DNA of 64,000 nt from Fuerstiella sp. Its GTDB lineage: Bacteria > Planctomycetota > Planctomycetia > Planctomycetales > Planctomycetaceae. Numbering within the stretch: position 1 is the first letter of the stretch; each line of letters starts with the position of its first letter. The stretch is taken from NCBI GenBank assembly GCA_029245955.1, contig JAQWOH010000038.1, positions 124,001 to 188,000 on the forward strand, in the 5' to 3' direction. The notes under the pieces are model-generated. The model ran no database searches, was not told the origin of the DNA, and saw only the letters and a list, made by a program, of their open reading frames with translations. The position numbers were made by a program, and so were the translations under genes. This document shows positions 35,318-45,036 of the stretch, piece by piece.

Positions 35318-36814
35318 CTAATTGGTCCGGATCGTTGATGCCGGGAACTCGGCGCGTTTTGTTCCGTCGGGACTGCGGTTGGTGGATCCATGATTTCGTT
35401 TGAAGCCCAGAGGGATTGCCAGACCGTTGGTTGCTTTCAGCTGCTCGTACAATTGTCGACGCATCTGCGACACTCGTTTGTTTTGGCTCGGATCGTTTAT
35501 CAAGTTTTTCGTTTCCAGAGGGTCTGCACTGATGTCATACAGCTCATCGGTGTCCCACAGTCCGTGATACTGAATCAGTTTGTACTGACTGCCCCGAAGT
35601 GCGAACGTTGTTGGTGTCTGAGGAAAACTCGGTTCCCAGTAATATTCATACAGCAGTGTCGCCGAATCTGACTTACCAGAGTCTGGATCCCGCAGCAGAG
35701 GTACCAGGCTGCGGCCGTCCATCCACGACGGAGTAGCGACACCCGCCAGTGCCAAAAACGTGGGAGCTATATCGATGCTGGTCACGACGGCGGTGCACTG
35801 ACTATCCGACGGAATCAGCCCGGGGCAGCTGACCAGCAGTGGAATGCGAATCGATTCTTCATAGGCGCAGCGTTTGTCGATCAGGCCGTGTTCTCCCCAC
35901 AAATGACCTCCGTCGCTGGTGAACACAATGAGTGTCTGCTGGTCGAGTCCCTTGTCTTGCAGCGTTTTTACAACCTGTCCGACACTGTCATCGATCGACA
36001 GAATCATCTCGCAGTAGTGGCGGTACATTTCTGTGAGCGACTGTTCTGCTCGACCGTGATACGGGAACTCCACACCGTGCCAGCTGTTTCTCTGATCCTG
36101 CACCCACATTGGTTTGCCGAATCGATTTTCCGCTGTGTTGGCCATTGTTGCAGGTGCCTCCACTTTCGCATGCCGATACCGATCACGATGTCGAGGTGCC
36201 GGATCGTACAGGCCATGTACGCCTTTATGAGAAAGATACAACAGGAACGGCTGGTCGCCGTTCCTGTCACGAAGCCATTGCACGCTGTAATCCGTCAGCT
36301 CATCGGTCATGTACTTTTTTCGCGGCACCTGACGACCGTTGACGTTCAGTTTTTGCTTTTCCGGAGCGTAAGTGCCCTGGCCTCGAAAACTCACCCAGTG
36401 ATCAAACCCGGGGCGTGCAGCGTCGCTCGATCCGCCCATGTGCCACTTACCGACAAACGCCGTTTTATAGTCGGCATGCTGAAGCAGTTGCGGAAACGTT
36501 TGAGTATCCTCGGGCATCCGATCCGCGTTATCCACCACTCTGTGATTGTGCATGTACTGCCCCGTCAGAAAGGAAGCACGCGACGGAGAACAAAGAGACG
36601 TGGTTACGAATGCATTGGTGAACTGCGCACCATGTTTTGCGAGGGAGTCAATGTGCGGCGTTTCCACAAACGGATGGTTCATGAACCCGAACGTGTCGTA
36701 ACGCAGGTCGTCAATCAGAAAGAAGACGATGTTTCTGTGTCGGTCTGGTTGTTCTGCCAGCGCAGCGCAGGGGAATGCGGTCAACAGAATTATCATGGCA
36801 GCAATTGTTTGCAC
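35318..36814 (-). CDS. Sulfatase, Cys-type (CSPSR), exported
   Basis: A type I sulfatase. The active-site motif CSPSRASFLTG (Cys to be oxidised to formylglycine) lies near residue 75, the N-terminal metal pair is in FFLIDDLRYD, and the second metal/active-site group is in VFTSDGGHLWGEHG. The longest frame starts with a GTG at 36883 lacking a ribosome-binding site. The GTG at 36814 has GGAG 6 nt before it and starts 498 residues with a hydrophobic leader (MQTIAAMIILLTAFPCAALA), so it is preferred, although that leader has no positive charge. Such enzymes remove sulfate esters from polysaccharides in the periplasm. No formylglycine-generating enzyme is in the window. Confidence 0.88.
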   Translation of the reverse strand: MQTIAAMIILLTAFPCAALAEQPDRHRNIVFFLIDDLRYDTFGFMNHPFVETPHIDSLAKHGAQFTNAFVTTSLCSPSRASFLTGQYMHNHRVVDNADRMPEDTQTFPQLLQHADYKTAFVGKWHMGGSSDAARPGFDHWVSFRGQGTYAPEKQKLNVNGRQVPRKKYMTDELTDYSVQWLRDRNGDQPFLLYLSHKGVHGLYDPAPRHRDRYRHAKVEAPATMANTAENRFGKPMWVQDQRNSWHGVEFPYHGRAEQSLTEMYRHYCEMILSIDDSVGQVVKTLQDKGLDQQTLIVFTSDGGHLWGEHGLIDKRCAYEESIRIPLLVSCPGLIPSDSQCTAVVTSIDIAPTFLALAGVATPSWMDGRSLVPLLRDPDSGKSDSATLLYEYYWEPSFPQTPTTFALRGSQYKLIQYHGLWDTDELYDISADPLETKNLINDPSQNKRVSQMRRQLYEQLKATNGLAIPLGFKRNHGSTNRSPDGTKRAEFPASTIRTN

Positions 36815-36956
36815 AGCGCACTCCGACAGCAAATGGTTGTTTGAGGGGCAAAGAGAGTCGTGAGTCTTTTTCAGACGAGGCACCGTGTGTTGTTGTCGTA
36901 ATTATGAAATGGAGTCCCGACTGTGTCCTTAATACTTAATGGAACGGCCACTATGC

Positions 36957-38093
36957 TCACAGCGTGGCGGCGACGTTGGGTCTTGAAAGATCAATCAGCT
37001 GGCCAACACCCCTGGCGTCAAATCGCTCCAGCAGTTCTCCGATTCCGGCGGATTTTGCCAGATCGAATTCCTCCGTGAACAGTGGGACAATGTGGTACAT
37101 AGTGACGGTGTTGTCTCCGTCAGCGTACGTCGCGAAGGCTGCCATGGCTTGTATGGCCAGCACGCCGGTAAAGTCGTGACCCTCCAGGATAGGTTGCGGA
37201 GGCATTCCGTTGGGGCACATCAGGTAGGGGGGGAATGATTGTCCGCTGATGTGCGGAAACACGGCCAGTTGCTGCAGGCAGGCGATGGCCCACTTTGATT
37301 TTCTGTCTTCAGACTCAGTGCCAATCGCCCAGTCAGCGGGTACCTGCATTATCAGTTCGGTATATAACTGATTGCCATCACCTTGGGTAATCGGCGCGAC
37401 GGACATACCCCGAGTCACAAGGACGGTTTGATCGTCAGACCGGATGACAACGATGGAAATGGCCGGTTGCGTGGGAACGTCCTGGGAGATTTCATCCGCT
37501 TCAGGTTCGCCAAAATAAGACGTTAGGTGTGCCCGTAGAGGATCCCATCTGTCGTTTTCATTCTGATCGGGGAGTTCCGGCTCCGGCGTGCCAATGGATC
37601 GCAGGTGTTCGGCGACGTGTTCGTGACCTCCGTTGACAGCGATTGTCAGTGGGTTGCCTCTGGGACGGTCACCTTCTTTCCACTGATAGTCCGTGACAGC
37701 TCCATGATCGATCAGTTGCCTGACCAGATCGAGTGCCCCGATGGCGCAGGCACATTCCAAGGCGAAACAACGTGTCGCTTCAGGGGTGTCGAAGTTGATT
37801 CTGACGTTATTCTGCAGTAACCACTCCAGGCAATCGGTCGCGTCGTTGGAGACCGCACACCAGGCCCGTCCTCGATCATCACGACCGATACTTTGTGAGT
37901 TAATGTCTGCACCTATTTCCACCAGTGCACGAAGAACCTCAAGGTGGTTATGTGCTATGGCGTCATCCAGATAATGGGTCGGTGAAAGTCCGGTCCCATT
38001 CAGCAGGTCTGGATTCTCTGACCAGATCCGGCGGACGCCTGCTGCGTCGCCGGAGCCGACAGCGATTGCGAAAATTCCCGTTGCCCTGCCCAT
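36957..38093 (-). CDS. Ankyrin-repeat + suppressor-of-fused (SUFU) domain protein
   Basis: 378 residues, no signal peptide, so cytoplasmic. Residues about 1-170 hold four ankyrin-like repeats (for example DDAIAHNHLEVLRALVEIGA, NPLTIAVNGGHEHVAEHLR). Residues about 185-365 match the SUFU-like domain: TQPAISIVVIRSDDQTVLVT, NQLYTELIMQVPADW, AIACLQQLAVFPHISG and CPNGMPPQPI. SUFU in animals regulates Hedgehog signalling; bacterial copies are common but their role is unknown, often thought to be immunity or contact-dependent interaction proteins. The start has GGGAATCC upstream. It is a stand-alone gene with no obvious toxin partner next to it. Confidence 0.85.
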   Translation of the reverse strand: MGRATGIFAIAVGSGDAAGVRRIWSENPDLLNGTGLSPTHYLDDAIAHNHLEVLRALVEIGADINSQSIGRDDRGRAWCAVSNDATDCLEWLLQNNVRINFDTPEATRCFALECACAIGALDLVRQLIDHGAVTDYQWKEGDRPRGNPLTIAVNGGHEHVAEHLRSIGTPEPELPDQNENDRWDPLRAHLTSYFGEPEADEISQDVPTQPAISIVVIRSDDQTVLVTRGMSVAPITQGDGNQLYTELIMQVPADWAIGTESEDRKSKWAIACLQQLAVFPHISGQSFPPYLMCPNGMPPQPILEGHDFTGVLAIQAMAAFATYADGDNTVTMYHIVPLFTEEFDLAKSAGIGELLERFDARGVGQLIDLSRPNVAATL

Positions 38094-38415
38094 TAATCAT
38101 GGATTCCCTTGTCCCTTCAAAGCAGTCCCGGCTCTGCAATGCGAAGGTGCGATGTGTATGTGCTGTTCTTTCCGGCCTTTTTTCGTGAGTCATGGAAGTT
38201 ATCTGAAATTGTCGCAGTCTTCACGTTGGTGGCGAAACATCCTGTTTTCTCAGCGAACTATGGCTGTTGCGGTGCGATGCTTCAGCAACAGAATGGCTTC
38301 GGGCCCCCTGTCCTGCTACCCTCGACTATATAGTGGGCCTGACGTCGAAATTCTGTCATTCCGGCCCAGTCTTTCCGATTCCAATGACACCGGCGCAGCT
38401 GACGCACAGTAGCGA
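38094..38415. other. Intergenic region between divergent genes
   Basis: 322 bp between the ankyrin-SUFU gene and the PSCyt/PSD1 gene, which are divergent. It contains an inverted repeat CTGTTGC...GCAACAG (38264-38291, 14-nt loop) and an AT-rich run CTATATAG near 38327, but no defensible promoter pair. No gene seen. Confidence 0.4.
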
Positions 38416-40842
38416 ATGTTCCTACCGAATCTCCCTGTATTCCTGATAACCGCAGCACTGCTGTTCCTGTCCGGGCCGGCCAGGACAGTCGCTTTGGACG
38501 ACATTGACTTCCGCCGCGACGTGGCTCCCATTCTGCAGGCTCGGTGTTTGAATTGTCACAACGAACGTGATCGTCGCGGTGGACTGTCGCTGCAGTCAGA
38601 GCAGGCGATGCGGGCCGGCGGAGAAAGCGGAGTCGTTCTGACGCCGGGAGACGTTAATTCCAGCTATCTGCTGGATCTGATTCTTCCGGAAGATGGAACG
38701 GCCGAAATGCCGAAGGGTGAGTCGCCGCTGGGTGCTGCAGAGATCCGAATCGTGCGGCGCTGGATTGAAAGTGGTGCGGCGTGGCCTGACGATATTATTC
38801 TGGAGCCACCGGTTCTCTGGTCTCTCAAACCGATGCAGCGTCCCGAGGTCCCGGAATACGATACGATGTCCGGCCAGTTTGTTATTCGAAATTCGATTGA
38901 TGCTTTTGTCGCGGCACGACATACTCTTGCCGGACTTACAGCTGCGGCCGATGCTGACCGGCGCACTTTGATTCGTCGGCTGTATCTTGACCTGACGGGC
39001 CTGCCGCCGACTCAGGAGCATGTGGAGGCATTTGTCGGGAACACGCAGCCATCGGCTTACGAACAGCTGGTTGACGAGATTCTCAGTTCGCCGCACTTTG
39101 GTGAACAATGGGCACGACACTGGCTGGATCTGGCTCGGTATGCAGACAGCGAAGGCTACCTGGGCGACAGTGAGCGACCTCATGCGTGGGTTTATCGTGA
39201 ATGGGTGATCAACGCGATCAACCAGGACCTGCCTTTTGATCAGTTTACCATCGAACAGCTGGCCGGCGACCTGCTGAACGAACCCACGCTGGAACAGAAA
39301 ATTGCGACAGGTTTTCACCGCAACACTTTGCGTAACACGGAAGCCGGGGTGGATCTGGAATTGTATCGGACAAAGGAGATTGTGGATCGAGTGAACACGA
39401 CGGGCATGGTCTGGCTTGGTTTGACGCTGGGCTGTGCCGAGTGCCATGACCACAAGAACGACCCCGTCAGTCAGAAAGAATTCTATCAGCTGTATGCCTT
39501 TTTTAATAATGCTGACGATGTTGGTGTGACTGCGACTCGACCGTGGCAGATGGCCAAGCACAAAGCCGCCATGCAGGTCTGGCGACCGCAATGGGAGGAA
39601 CTGTTGCAGGATCTGAAACAGTTTAAAACGAAAGGCCTGTCGGCAGAACAGACTGCCGAACTTGCGAAGTTGCTTGAAACAATCAGCGCTACGGCGGGAA
39701 TCAGCGGCATCGAAGAATTCTATCGTACGAAGGATTCCGGATGGAAAGATCTGAAGGCCAGGCTGGACGCTCAGCTTAAAAAGAAGCCCGTGCCGCCCTC
39801 GACGAAAGCTCGTGCGTTCGCGGAACGTCGCAAGGATCGTCGTGAAACATTTGTTCATGTTCGCGGAGCCTACAATCGTCCCGGCGAAAAAGTGAGTCTC
39901 GGTACACCCGCGGTGCTTCCGCCGTTGCGGTCTCGGGGAATCGTGCCCGACCGGTTCGATCTGGCACGCTGGTTGTTTCATCAAGAAAACCCGTTGACCG
40001 CTCGTGTGGCGGTCAATCGTATCTGGCAGCAGTTGTTCGGCCAGGGGTTGGTGGCAACGGCCAACGATTTCGGAAGTCAGGGAGCCACGCCGACTCATCC
40101 GCTGCTGCTGGACTGGCTGGCGACTGAGTATCGCCGTGTGGGGTGGAGTCGCAAAGCCATGATCCGTCTGATTGTGATGTCGTCCACGTATCGTCTGTCG
40201 TCGGCGCCAACTTCGGTCTCTGGACAGCAGCATACCGGTAATCAAATGTTGTGGAGACAGAATAGTTATCGAGTGGGTGCGGAAACAGTTCGCGACCTTC
40301 ATCTGGCGGCCAGTGGACTGCTGGATCGCACGATTGGCCGCAAGGGAATTCGTCCGCCGCTTCCGGAATTCGTGACCGAAGTGGGCCGCAGCGTGAAGTG
40401 GCCGGTGAGCCAGGGCAGTGAACGTTATCGCCGAGGGATGTACATCTTCTTTAAGCGCACTGTGCCGTATCCGATGCTGATGACTTTTGACGCGCCGGAT
40501 GCCACCGTGTCGTGCAGTCGGCGAGAACGTTCGAATACGCCTCTGCAGGCGTTAACACTGCTGAACGATCCGGTGTTTTTTGAATGTGCCCGGACGTTGG
40601 GAACGGAAGCAGCCCGGCAGTTTTCTGCGGATTCGGCCAAAGCAATTCAAATGATTTTTCTGCGATGTCTGGGAAGGCCGACCGCCGATGACGAACAGAA
40701 ATACCTTTTGGCGGCGCACGATGAAATTCTGCAGTTAATCGGTCATGCAGAGAATACGGCCGACGCTGAAAAAACTCTGGCCGCTATGATTGCCGTGGCC
40801 CGCATCGTGATGAATCTTGATGAGTTTGTGACGCGGGATTGA
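38416..40842 (+). CDS. Exported PSCyt1 + DUF1549 (PSCyt2) + DUF1553 (PSD1) protein
   Basis: 808 residues with a Sec signal ([20 protein letters not shown]). The N-terminal planctomycete-cytochrome domain (PSCyt1) has CLNCH at residues 44-48 in [22 protein letters not shown]1549 follows, with [20 protein letters not shown] near 195 and a second CxxCH in [23 protein letters not shown]1553 (PSD1) fills the C-terminus ([33 protein letters not shown]). Heme binding is likely from the CxxCH motifs but unproven. The DUF1501 gene starts 5 bp after the stop, so the two are almost certainly co-expressed. This is the classic planctomycete pair, of unknown biochemical role. Confidence 0.92.
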   Translation: MFLPNLPVFLITAALLFLSGPARTVALDDIDFRRDVAPILQARCLNCHNERDRRGGLSLQSEQAMRAGGESGVVLTPGDVNSSYLLDLILPEDGTAEMPKGESPLGAAEIRIVRRWIESGAAWPDDIILEPPVLWSLKPMQRPEVPEYDTMSGQFVIRNSIDAFVAARHTLAGLTAAADADRRTLIRRLYLDLTGLPPTQEHVEAFVGNTQPSAYEQLVDEILSSPHFGEQWARHWLDLARYADSEGYLGDSERPHAWVYREWVINAINQDLPFDQFTIEQLAGDLLNEPTLEQKIATGFHRNTLRNTEAGVDLELYRTKEIVDRVNTTGMVWLGLTLGCAECHDHKNDPVSQKEFYQLYAFFNNADDVGVTATRPWQMAKHKAAMQVWRPQWEELLQDLKQFKTKGLSAEQTAELAKLLETISATAGISGIEEFYRTKDSGWKDLKARLDAQLKKKPVPPSTKARAFAERRKDRRETFVHVRGAYNRPGEKVSLGTPAVLPPLRSRGIVPDRFDLARWLFHQENPLTARVAVNRIWQQLFGQGLVATANDFGSQGATPTHPLLLDWLATEYRRVGWSRKAMIRLIVMSSTYRLSSAPTSVSGQQHTGNQMLWRQNSYRVGAETVRDLHLAASGLLDRTIGRKGIRPPLPEFVTEVGRSVKWPVSQGSERYRRGMYIFFKRTVPYPMLMTFDAPDATVSCSRRERSNTPLQALTLLNDPVFFECARTLGTEAARQFSADSAKAIQMIFLRCLGRPTADDEQKYLLAAHDEILQLIGHAENTADAEKTLAAMIAVARIVMNLDEFVTRD

Positions 40843-40847
40843 ATGAC

Positions 40848-42311
40848 ATGACAGCCTCCAATCACAACCTGTGTGAAGTGCAGCGTCGACGGTTCTTTAC
40901 CTCCGCCGCCAGTGGACTGGGGACGATGGCTCTGGCGTCGTTGCTGAAGGAGGACGGTCTGCTGGCTGGCGAGTCGACGTTGCCGCTGACTCATATTGCT
41001 CCCACCGCCAAACGCTGCATCTATCTGTTCATGGAAGGCGGACCCAGTCAGATGGATCTGTTTGATCCCAAGCCGACGCTGAATGAACTGGACGGGCAGC
41101 CGATGCCCGAATCCCTGTTGAACGAAATTAAGTTTGCGTTCATCCAGAAAGAGAGTGCCAGACTGATGGGCACTCCGCGTCGATTTCGTCAGCACGGTGA
41201 ATGCGGTATGGATTTGTCTGACCTGCTGCCACACCTGAGTTCCTGCGTGGATGACATAGCGTTTGTCCGGTCCATGCATTGTGAACAGTTCAATCACCTG
41301 CCGGGACAGCTGATGATGCTGACCGGTTCGGCTCTGCAGGGCTGGCCAACATTCGGGTCATGGCTGAACTACGGGCTGGGCAGTGAGTCAAAGAATCTAC
41401 CCAGCTATGTCGCGATGACGACGCTGGGCCGTGGCCTGCCGGGCGGTGCGTCCAGCTGGTCGAGTGGTTTTCTGCCGTCGCAGTATTCCGGAACCCTGTT
41501 TCGCAATCAGGGAAGTCCTGTGTTGAATCTTGCCAATCCTCCAGGCATCTCACGCGATGTTCAGTCACGTAGTCTGCAGACGATTAACGAATTGAATCGT
41601 GTTCGTCTGGGCCAGGTCGGCAACCCGGAAGTCGCAGCGCGTATTGAAGCCTACGAACTTGCCTTTCGCATGCAGCAAACGGCACCGGAGTTACTCGACC
41701 TGTCGGGAGAATCGAAGGCGACACTGGAAGCCTACGGGCTCGACCGTGCGGATACAGCAAAGGATGCCACAGCAGGGTTCATGGGGACGTATGCCCGCAA
41801 CTGCCTGCTGGCGCGCCGTATGATTGAACGTGGCGTGCGTTTTGTGACTCTGTTTCTGTCAACGTGGGATCACCATAGTTATCTGGACAGCGGTCTGAAA
41901 CGATATACTCAGGTTTCAGACCAGCCCGTTACGGCGCTGCTGAAGGATCTGAAGCAACGTGGCCTGCTGGACGAAACTCTGGTCGTCTGGGGCGGGGAAT
42001 TCGGTCGCACGCCTCTGGGTGAAAACCGAGTTAACTTCAAGACCGTGACGGGACGTGACCATCATCCGTATTCGTTCAGCATGTGGCTGGCCGGAGGCGG
42101 GGTTAAAGGCGGTCAGGTGATTGGTGAGACGGACGAAATCGGCTGGGGCGTGGCCAAAGACCCTGTGCATGTGCACGATCTGCATGCCACGCTGCTGTAT
42201 CTTTTTGGCTTTGACCATAAGCAGCTGACCTATCGGTTTCAGGGGCGCGACTTTCGCCTGACAGATGTGGCGGGCAATGTCGTGAAACAGCTACTGCAGC
42301 GACAGGCATGA
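40848..42311 (+). CDS. DUF1501 family protein, partner of the PSCyt/PSD1 gene
   Basis: 487 residues from the ATG at 40848; a TTG three codons earlier also fits and overlaps the previous stop region. The leader EVQRRRFFTSAASGLGTMAL is Tat-like. The DUF1501 domain shows YLFMEGGPSQMDLFDPKP, ARNCLLARRMIERGVRFVTL, STWDHHSYLDSGLKRYT, VVWGGEFGRTPLG and GRDHHPYSFSMWLAGGGVKG. The closing FGFDHKQLTYRFQGRDFRLT is typical of the subfamily that pairs with PSD1. Nearly contiguous with its partner (5-bp gap), so translated from the same message. It converges on the flavoprotein gene 11 bp away. Function unproven. Confidence 0.9.
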   Translation: MTASNHNLCEVQRRRFFTSAASGLGTMALASLLKEDGLLAGESTLPLTHIAPTAKRCIYLFMEGGPSQMDLFDPKPTLNELDGQPMPESLLNEIKFAFIQKESARLMGTPRRFRQHGECGMDLSDLLPHLSSCVDDIAFVRSMHCEQFNHLPGQLMMLTGSALQGWPTFGSWLNYGLGSESKNLPSYVAMTTLGRGLPGGASSWSSGFLPSQYSGTLFRNQGSPVLNLANPPGISRDVQSRSLQTINELNRVRLGQVGNPEVAARIEAYELAFRMQQTAPELLDLSGESKATLEAYGLDRADTAKDATAGFMGTYARNCLLARRMIERGVRFVTLFLSTWDHHSYLDSGLKRYTQVSDQPVTALLKDLKQRGLLDETLVVWGGEFGRTPLGENRVNFKTVTGRDHHPYSFSMWLAGGGVKGGQVIGETDEIGWGVAKDPVHVHDLHATLLYLFGFDHKQLTYRFQGRDFRLTDVAGNVVKQLLQRQA

Positions 42312-42322
42312 AACACCGCGAT

Positions 42323-43825
42323 TCAGGGTGCCGAATCGGCCAGTACTGTTCCGACAAGTCGACCGCTGGTCATCGCCCAGGCGATGTGCAGACCGTGCCC
42401 CCACAGAATCTGGCCGCCCAGTCCGTTCTGACCGATGGCATACAGACCGCTGATAGCTTTTCCGTTTCTGTCCAGCACGCGGAATGACGTGTCAATCGCA
42501 GCGCCGCCTTCGGTCGTTGTGAAGTAAGATTTTACGGGCCCCAGCAATACCCAACGGTCGCCCTGCAAAGAGCGTGTCATCTTAGGCACATTTTCGATGT
42601 TCCGGGTGCCTGCTGCAGTTGCCAAAAGTTCTGCCGCCGGCAGGTTCCGAGCCGCTGCCAGTTGCTCCAGTGAGTCCGATTGAACTGCGACGTCAGGGCG
42701 CAATCGCAGATAATCATTCACGTACGCATAAGCGATTTCGGGGGCTGTGGAAATAAAGTGCGGCCACCGGCTGTAGCGCCGAATGAGGTTTTCATCCAGC
42801 AATAGCCAGGCCACCTTGTCCGGCTGATTCGCCACTGCGATTTCTCGGTCCGGAGACGCCAGTTCGTCACAGAATCGCTGACCGCATTTGTTGATCAGGA
42901 TCGCTCCGTCGTCCAGCAGAGCATCTTCCGGATGCTGCCATGTGACCAGCAGGCGTTTGATGAAGGCGTGAATCACGAATCCGGGCACGAAGGGTAACAG
43001 AGCTCCCATCAGCCTGACTGCCGCGGGGTTAGACGGCAGTAACTGTGAAATCGACTTCCCGATCGGTGGCACAAATCGAAACTCGGGGCCGTACGTGACA
43101 GACATGTTGCGCAATTGGCCGTCGACCGATGTGACAAGTCGGTGGCCGTCGCCGGTGGCGGTGGTGTTGATTCCTTCAACCGCCGCAAAGGCGTCACCTT
43201 TATATTCTGCAATCATCTGAGCGTTACCGGCATAATCACCGGCCGCCAGCACGACGCCACGCAGACACGATTCGGTTCGCGGTACGTCGTTCACTTTGAC
43301 GGTTACACCTGTGACTCGGCCTTCGGTTCGCAGTAGCCCTGCAACAGAAGCGTTTGTCATGACGCGGCCTCCCAGTCGCAGGAAACGCAGGTGCAGCGCG
43401 GCAATGTAGGCCTTTGCATTGGGGACCACATTGTGCATTCTGGGAACACGATTCGGTGGTTCGGGACTGGGGCCATGAAACCGGAGTCCCATTTTTTCCA
43501 GCCAGTTCAGAGTGTCGGCGGAATGGCTGAGGAAGAATTGTCGTAACTCGACGTTTCCGGCAGCTTCGTCTTCCGGTCGAGCAAATCGGGCGGCGTCCTC
43601 ATTGTGATCGACCGCGTTGTCGTTGATGTTGTTTTGCCGCTGATAACGAGTCCCACTGGCCGTAAACGAACCTACGGCGATCCCCGTTGTTCCACCCAGT
43701 TGTGGCTGCTTCTCCAGCAACAGGACCTTTAAGCCCTGTTCCACGCAGCTCACTCCCGCTGCAAGGCCGCTGCCGCCGCCACCGACGATGATGACGTCCC
43801 ACTTGTTGGCACCGAATGGATGCAC
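42323..43825 (-). CDS. FAD-dependent oxidoreductase (fumarate reductase / 3-ketosteroid dehydrogenase-like)
   Basis: 500 residues starting at a GTG with CAAGGAAA 7 nt upstream. The FAD-binding fingerprint is DVIIVGGGGSGLAAGVSCVE near residues 10-28, continued by LLLEKQPQLGGTTGIAVGSF and the later GLYAIGQNGLGGQILWGHGL. The arrangement matches the FAD_binding_2 flavoproteins such as fumarate reductase, 3-ketosteroid delta-1-dehydrogenase and related enzymes. The KstD/FrdA-type active-site Tyr/Arg cannot be assigned with certainty. No signal peptide. It is followed on the same strand by nothing close; its upstream neighbour, a GDSL hydrolase gene, ends 65 bp before its start and may be co-transcribed. 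Confidence 0.85.
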   Translation of the reverse strand: MHPFGANKWDVIIVGGGGSGLAAGVSCVEQGLKVLLLEKQPQLGGTTGIAVGSFTASGTRYQRQNNINDNAVDHNEDAARFARPEDEAAGNVELRQFFLSHSADTLNWLEKMGLRFHGPSPEPPNRVPRMHNVVPNAKAYIAALHLRFLRLGGRVMTNASVAGLLRTEGRVTGVTVKVNDVPRTESCLRGVVLAAGDYAGNAQMIAEYKGDAFAAVEGINTTATGDGHRLVTSVDGQLRNMSVTYGPEFRFVPPIGKSISQLLPSNPAAVRLMGALLPFVPGFVIHAFIKRLLVTWQHPEDALLDDGAILINKCGQRFCDELASPDREIAVANQPDKVAWLLLDENLIRRYSRWPHFISTAPEIAYAYVNDYLRLRPDVAVQSDSLEQLAAARNLPAAELLATAAGTRNIENVPKMTRSLQGDRWVLLGPVKSYFTTTEGGAAIDTSFRVLDRNGKAISGLYAIGQNGLGGQILWGHGLHIAWAMTSGRLVGTVLADSAP

Positions 43826-43890
43826 CGTTGTTTTTCCTTGACCGTTCTGGTTCTGTGAGAAACGATTCCTTGCGGATCTGTCTCCGACGT

Positions 43891-44730
43891 CTAATTCGCG
43901 GGATTACTGCTGTTCGTCGTCCCCTTGCGCAGCAGGCCGGTCAGATGCTTCGCTGTTTCGTCGGCAATGATGTTATAACCGGCAAGATTGGGATGGCGGT
44001 CGCTATACCAGCCGGGCAGATGCCCAAGAACAGGATCCAGCTCGTTGGCCATCACCAGAACGCTGGTGCCGTGAACAAACGGATCTACCAGGGTGTGATA
44101 CTTTACGGGAACTTTTGCCAGCGGATAGCGACGGTAGTTGAACATGTTGTCCCCTTTTTTCAGTTCCTCGGCGTAGCGGGGATAGATGTCAAAAATCGGC
44201 AGTTTCTCTTTTTCAGCGACCTGCCTGACCAGAGCATTAATTTCGCTGCTGACTTCTTTGTTGGCAAACGGAATAACCGTCATCGGAATCAGCAACGCCT
44301 CTGGATGGTCATCTCGAAGGCGGTCGATCAGTTGGTGGAAGTGCCGTGGGAATTCACGCGTGAAGTGCTTAACCCTGGCGCGATCGTTCAGGCCGTAGCG
44401 AATGAAGATGTAGTCCAGGCCCGGCAACTCGGCGGCATCGCGATTGTAACGGCCGGAATCAAGCAGCCGACGGATGTACTCACCGCTGAGACTGGAGTTG
44501 ATCACATTGCATGGCGGAAGATCGTCTTCGGCAGCCAGCAGTTGCTCCAGGACCGCCTCAAGATGCGGTCCGTCCGGTTTCATCAGTCGCGGCATACTGC
44601 CTTCGGTAGTGCTGTCACCAAGCAGCAGTATCTGCACCTTGCCTTTGTGCTCCGCTCGGGTGTCGACGGGCGGCAGTGTCAGCAGAAACAACAGGCTGCA
44701 GACGCGAGTGACAGGATGTGCTAAACGCAT
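43891..44730 (-). CDS. Exported SGNH/GDSL hydrolase
   Basis: 279 residues with a Sec signal (VTRVCSLLFLLTLPPVDTRA). Block I is ILLLGDSTTEGS near residue 36, the block III Asn is in FIRYGLNDRARVK near 113 and the catalytic Asp/His pair is in YSDRHPNLAGYNI near 252. The family includes carbohydrate O-acetyl esterases and lipases; length and the single-domain layout fit an esterase acting in the periplasm. It shares no clear operon with the amidohydrolase (divergent, 306 bp apart) but lies 65 bp upstream of the flavoprotein gene on the same strand. Confidence 0.85.
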   Translation of the reverse strand: MRLAHPVTRVCSLLFLLTLPPVDTRAEHKGKVQILLLGDSTTEGSMPRLMKPDGPHLEAVLEQLLAAEDDLPPCNVINSSLSGEYIRRLLDSGRYNRDAAELPGLDYIFIRYGLNDRARVKHFTREFPRHFHQLIDRLRDDHPEALLIPMTVIPFANKEVSSEINALVRQVAEKEKLPIFDIYPRYAEELKKGDNMFNYRRYPLAKVPVKYHTLVDPFVHGTSVLVMANELDPVLGHLPGWYSDRHPNLAGYNIIADETAKHLTGLLRKGTTNSSNPAN

Positions 44731-44894
44731 GCTGATTCTTTCGTTGATGAGATCGTTTGGGGTGGCGGGCAGGGTTCGCGGGGATCGTTGAAGCTGGGTG
44801 CGAAGCAGATATCTCGTTGTTGTTTCGCGCGTTGGGCGACGGCCGGGACTGCGAAGAAAACAGTGTCAGACACGGTCACAGCTGCCATACACCG

Positions 44895-44924
44895 TTGTAT
44901 TCCGGCGCATCGCGAGGCTATTTA
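44895..44924 (+). promoter_or_regulatory. Possible sigma70-type promoter for the amidohydrolase gene
   Basis: TTGTAT (44895-44900) and TATTTA (44919-44924) are separated by 18 bp, and would start transcription about 105 bp before the ATG at 45037. Matches are moderate and planctomycete promoter rules are poorly known, so this is only a candidate. The rest of the 44731-45036 gap shows no gene. Confidence 0.25.
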
Positions 44925-45036
44925 TATCGAGTGCGTTGGAATTATTCCTCGAAAGGCAGACAATTGCATCCGCGAACAGCAATTCATTCTTGGCCTCAGC
45001 CCAGTCCTTGCTTCTATGTCTATCCGGAACACAGCT

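Noticed and set aside
35888..36844. A 318-residue plus-strand frame opposite the sulfatase at 35318-36814
   Set aside because: Shadow frame of the sulfatase with no motif of its own.
38264..38291. Inverted repeat CTGTTGC...GCAACAG
   Set aside because: Only 7 bp with a 14-nt loop; such matches are expected by chance and there is no T-run.
38596..40302. A 568-residue open frame antisense to the PSCyt/PSD1 gene
   Set aside because: It lies fully opposite a gene with clear domain motifs; its own translation has no signal, motif or ribosome-binding site and is rich in Arg, His and Gln as expected for an antisense frame of G+C-rich coding DNA.
43816..44724. A 302-residue plus-strand frame opposite the GDSL hydrolase
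   Set aside because: Antisense to catalytic blocks that are clearly in the minus frame.
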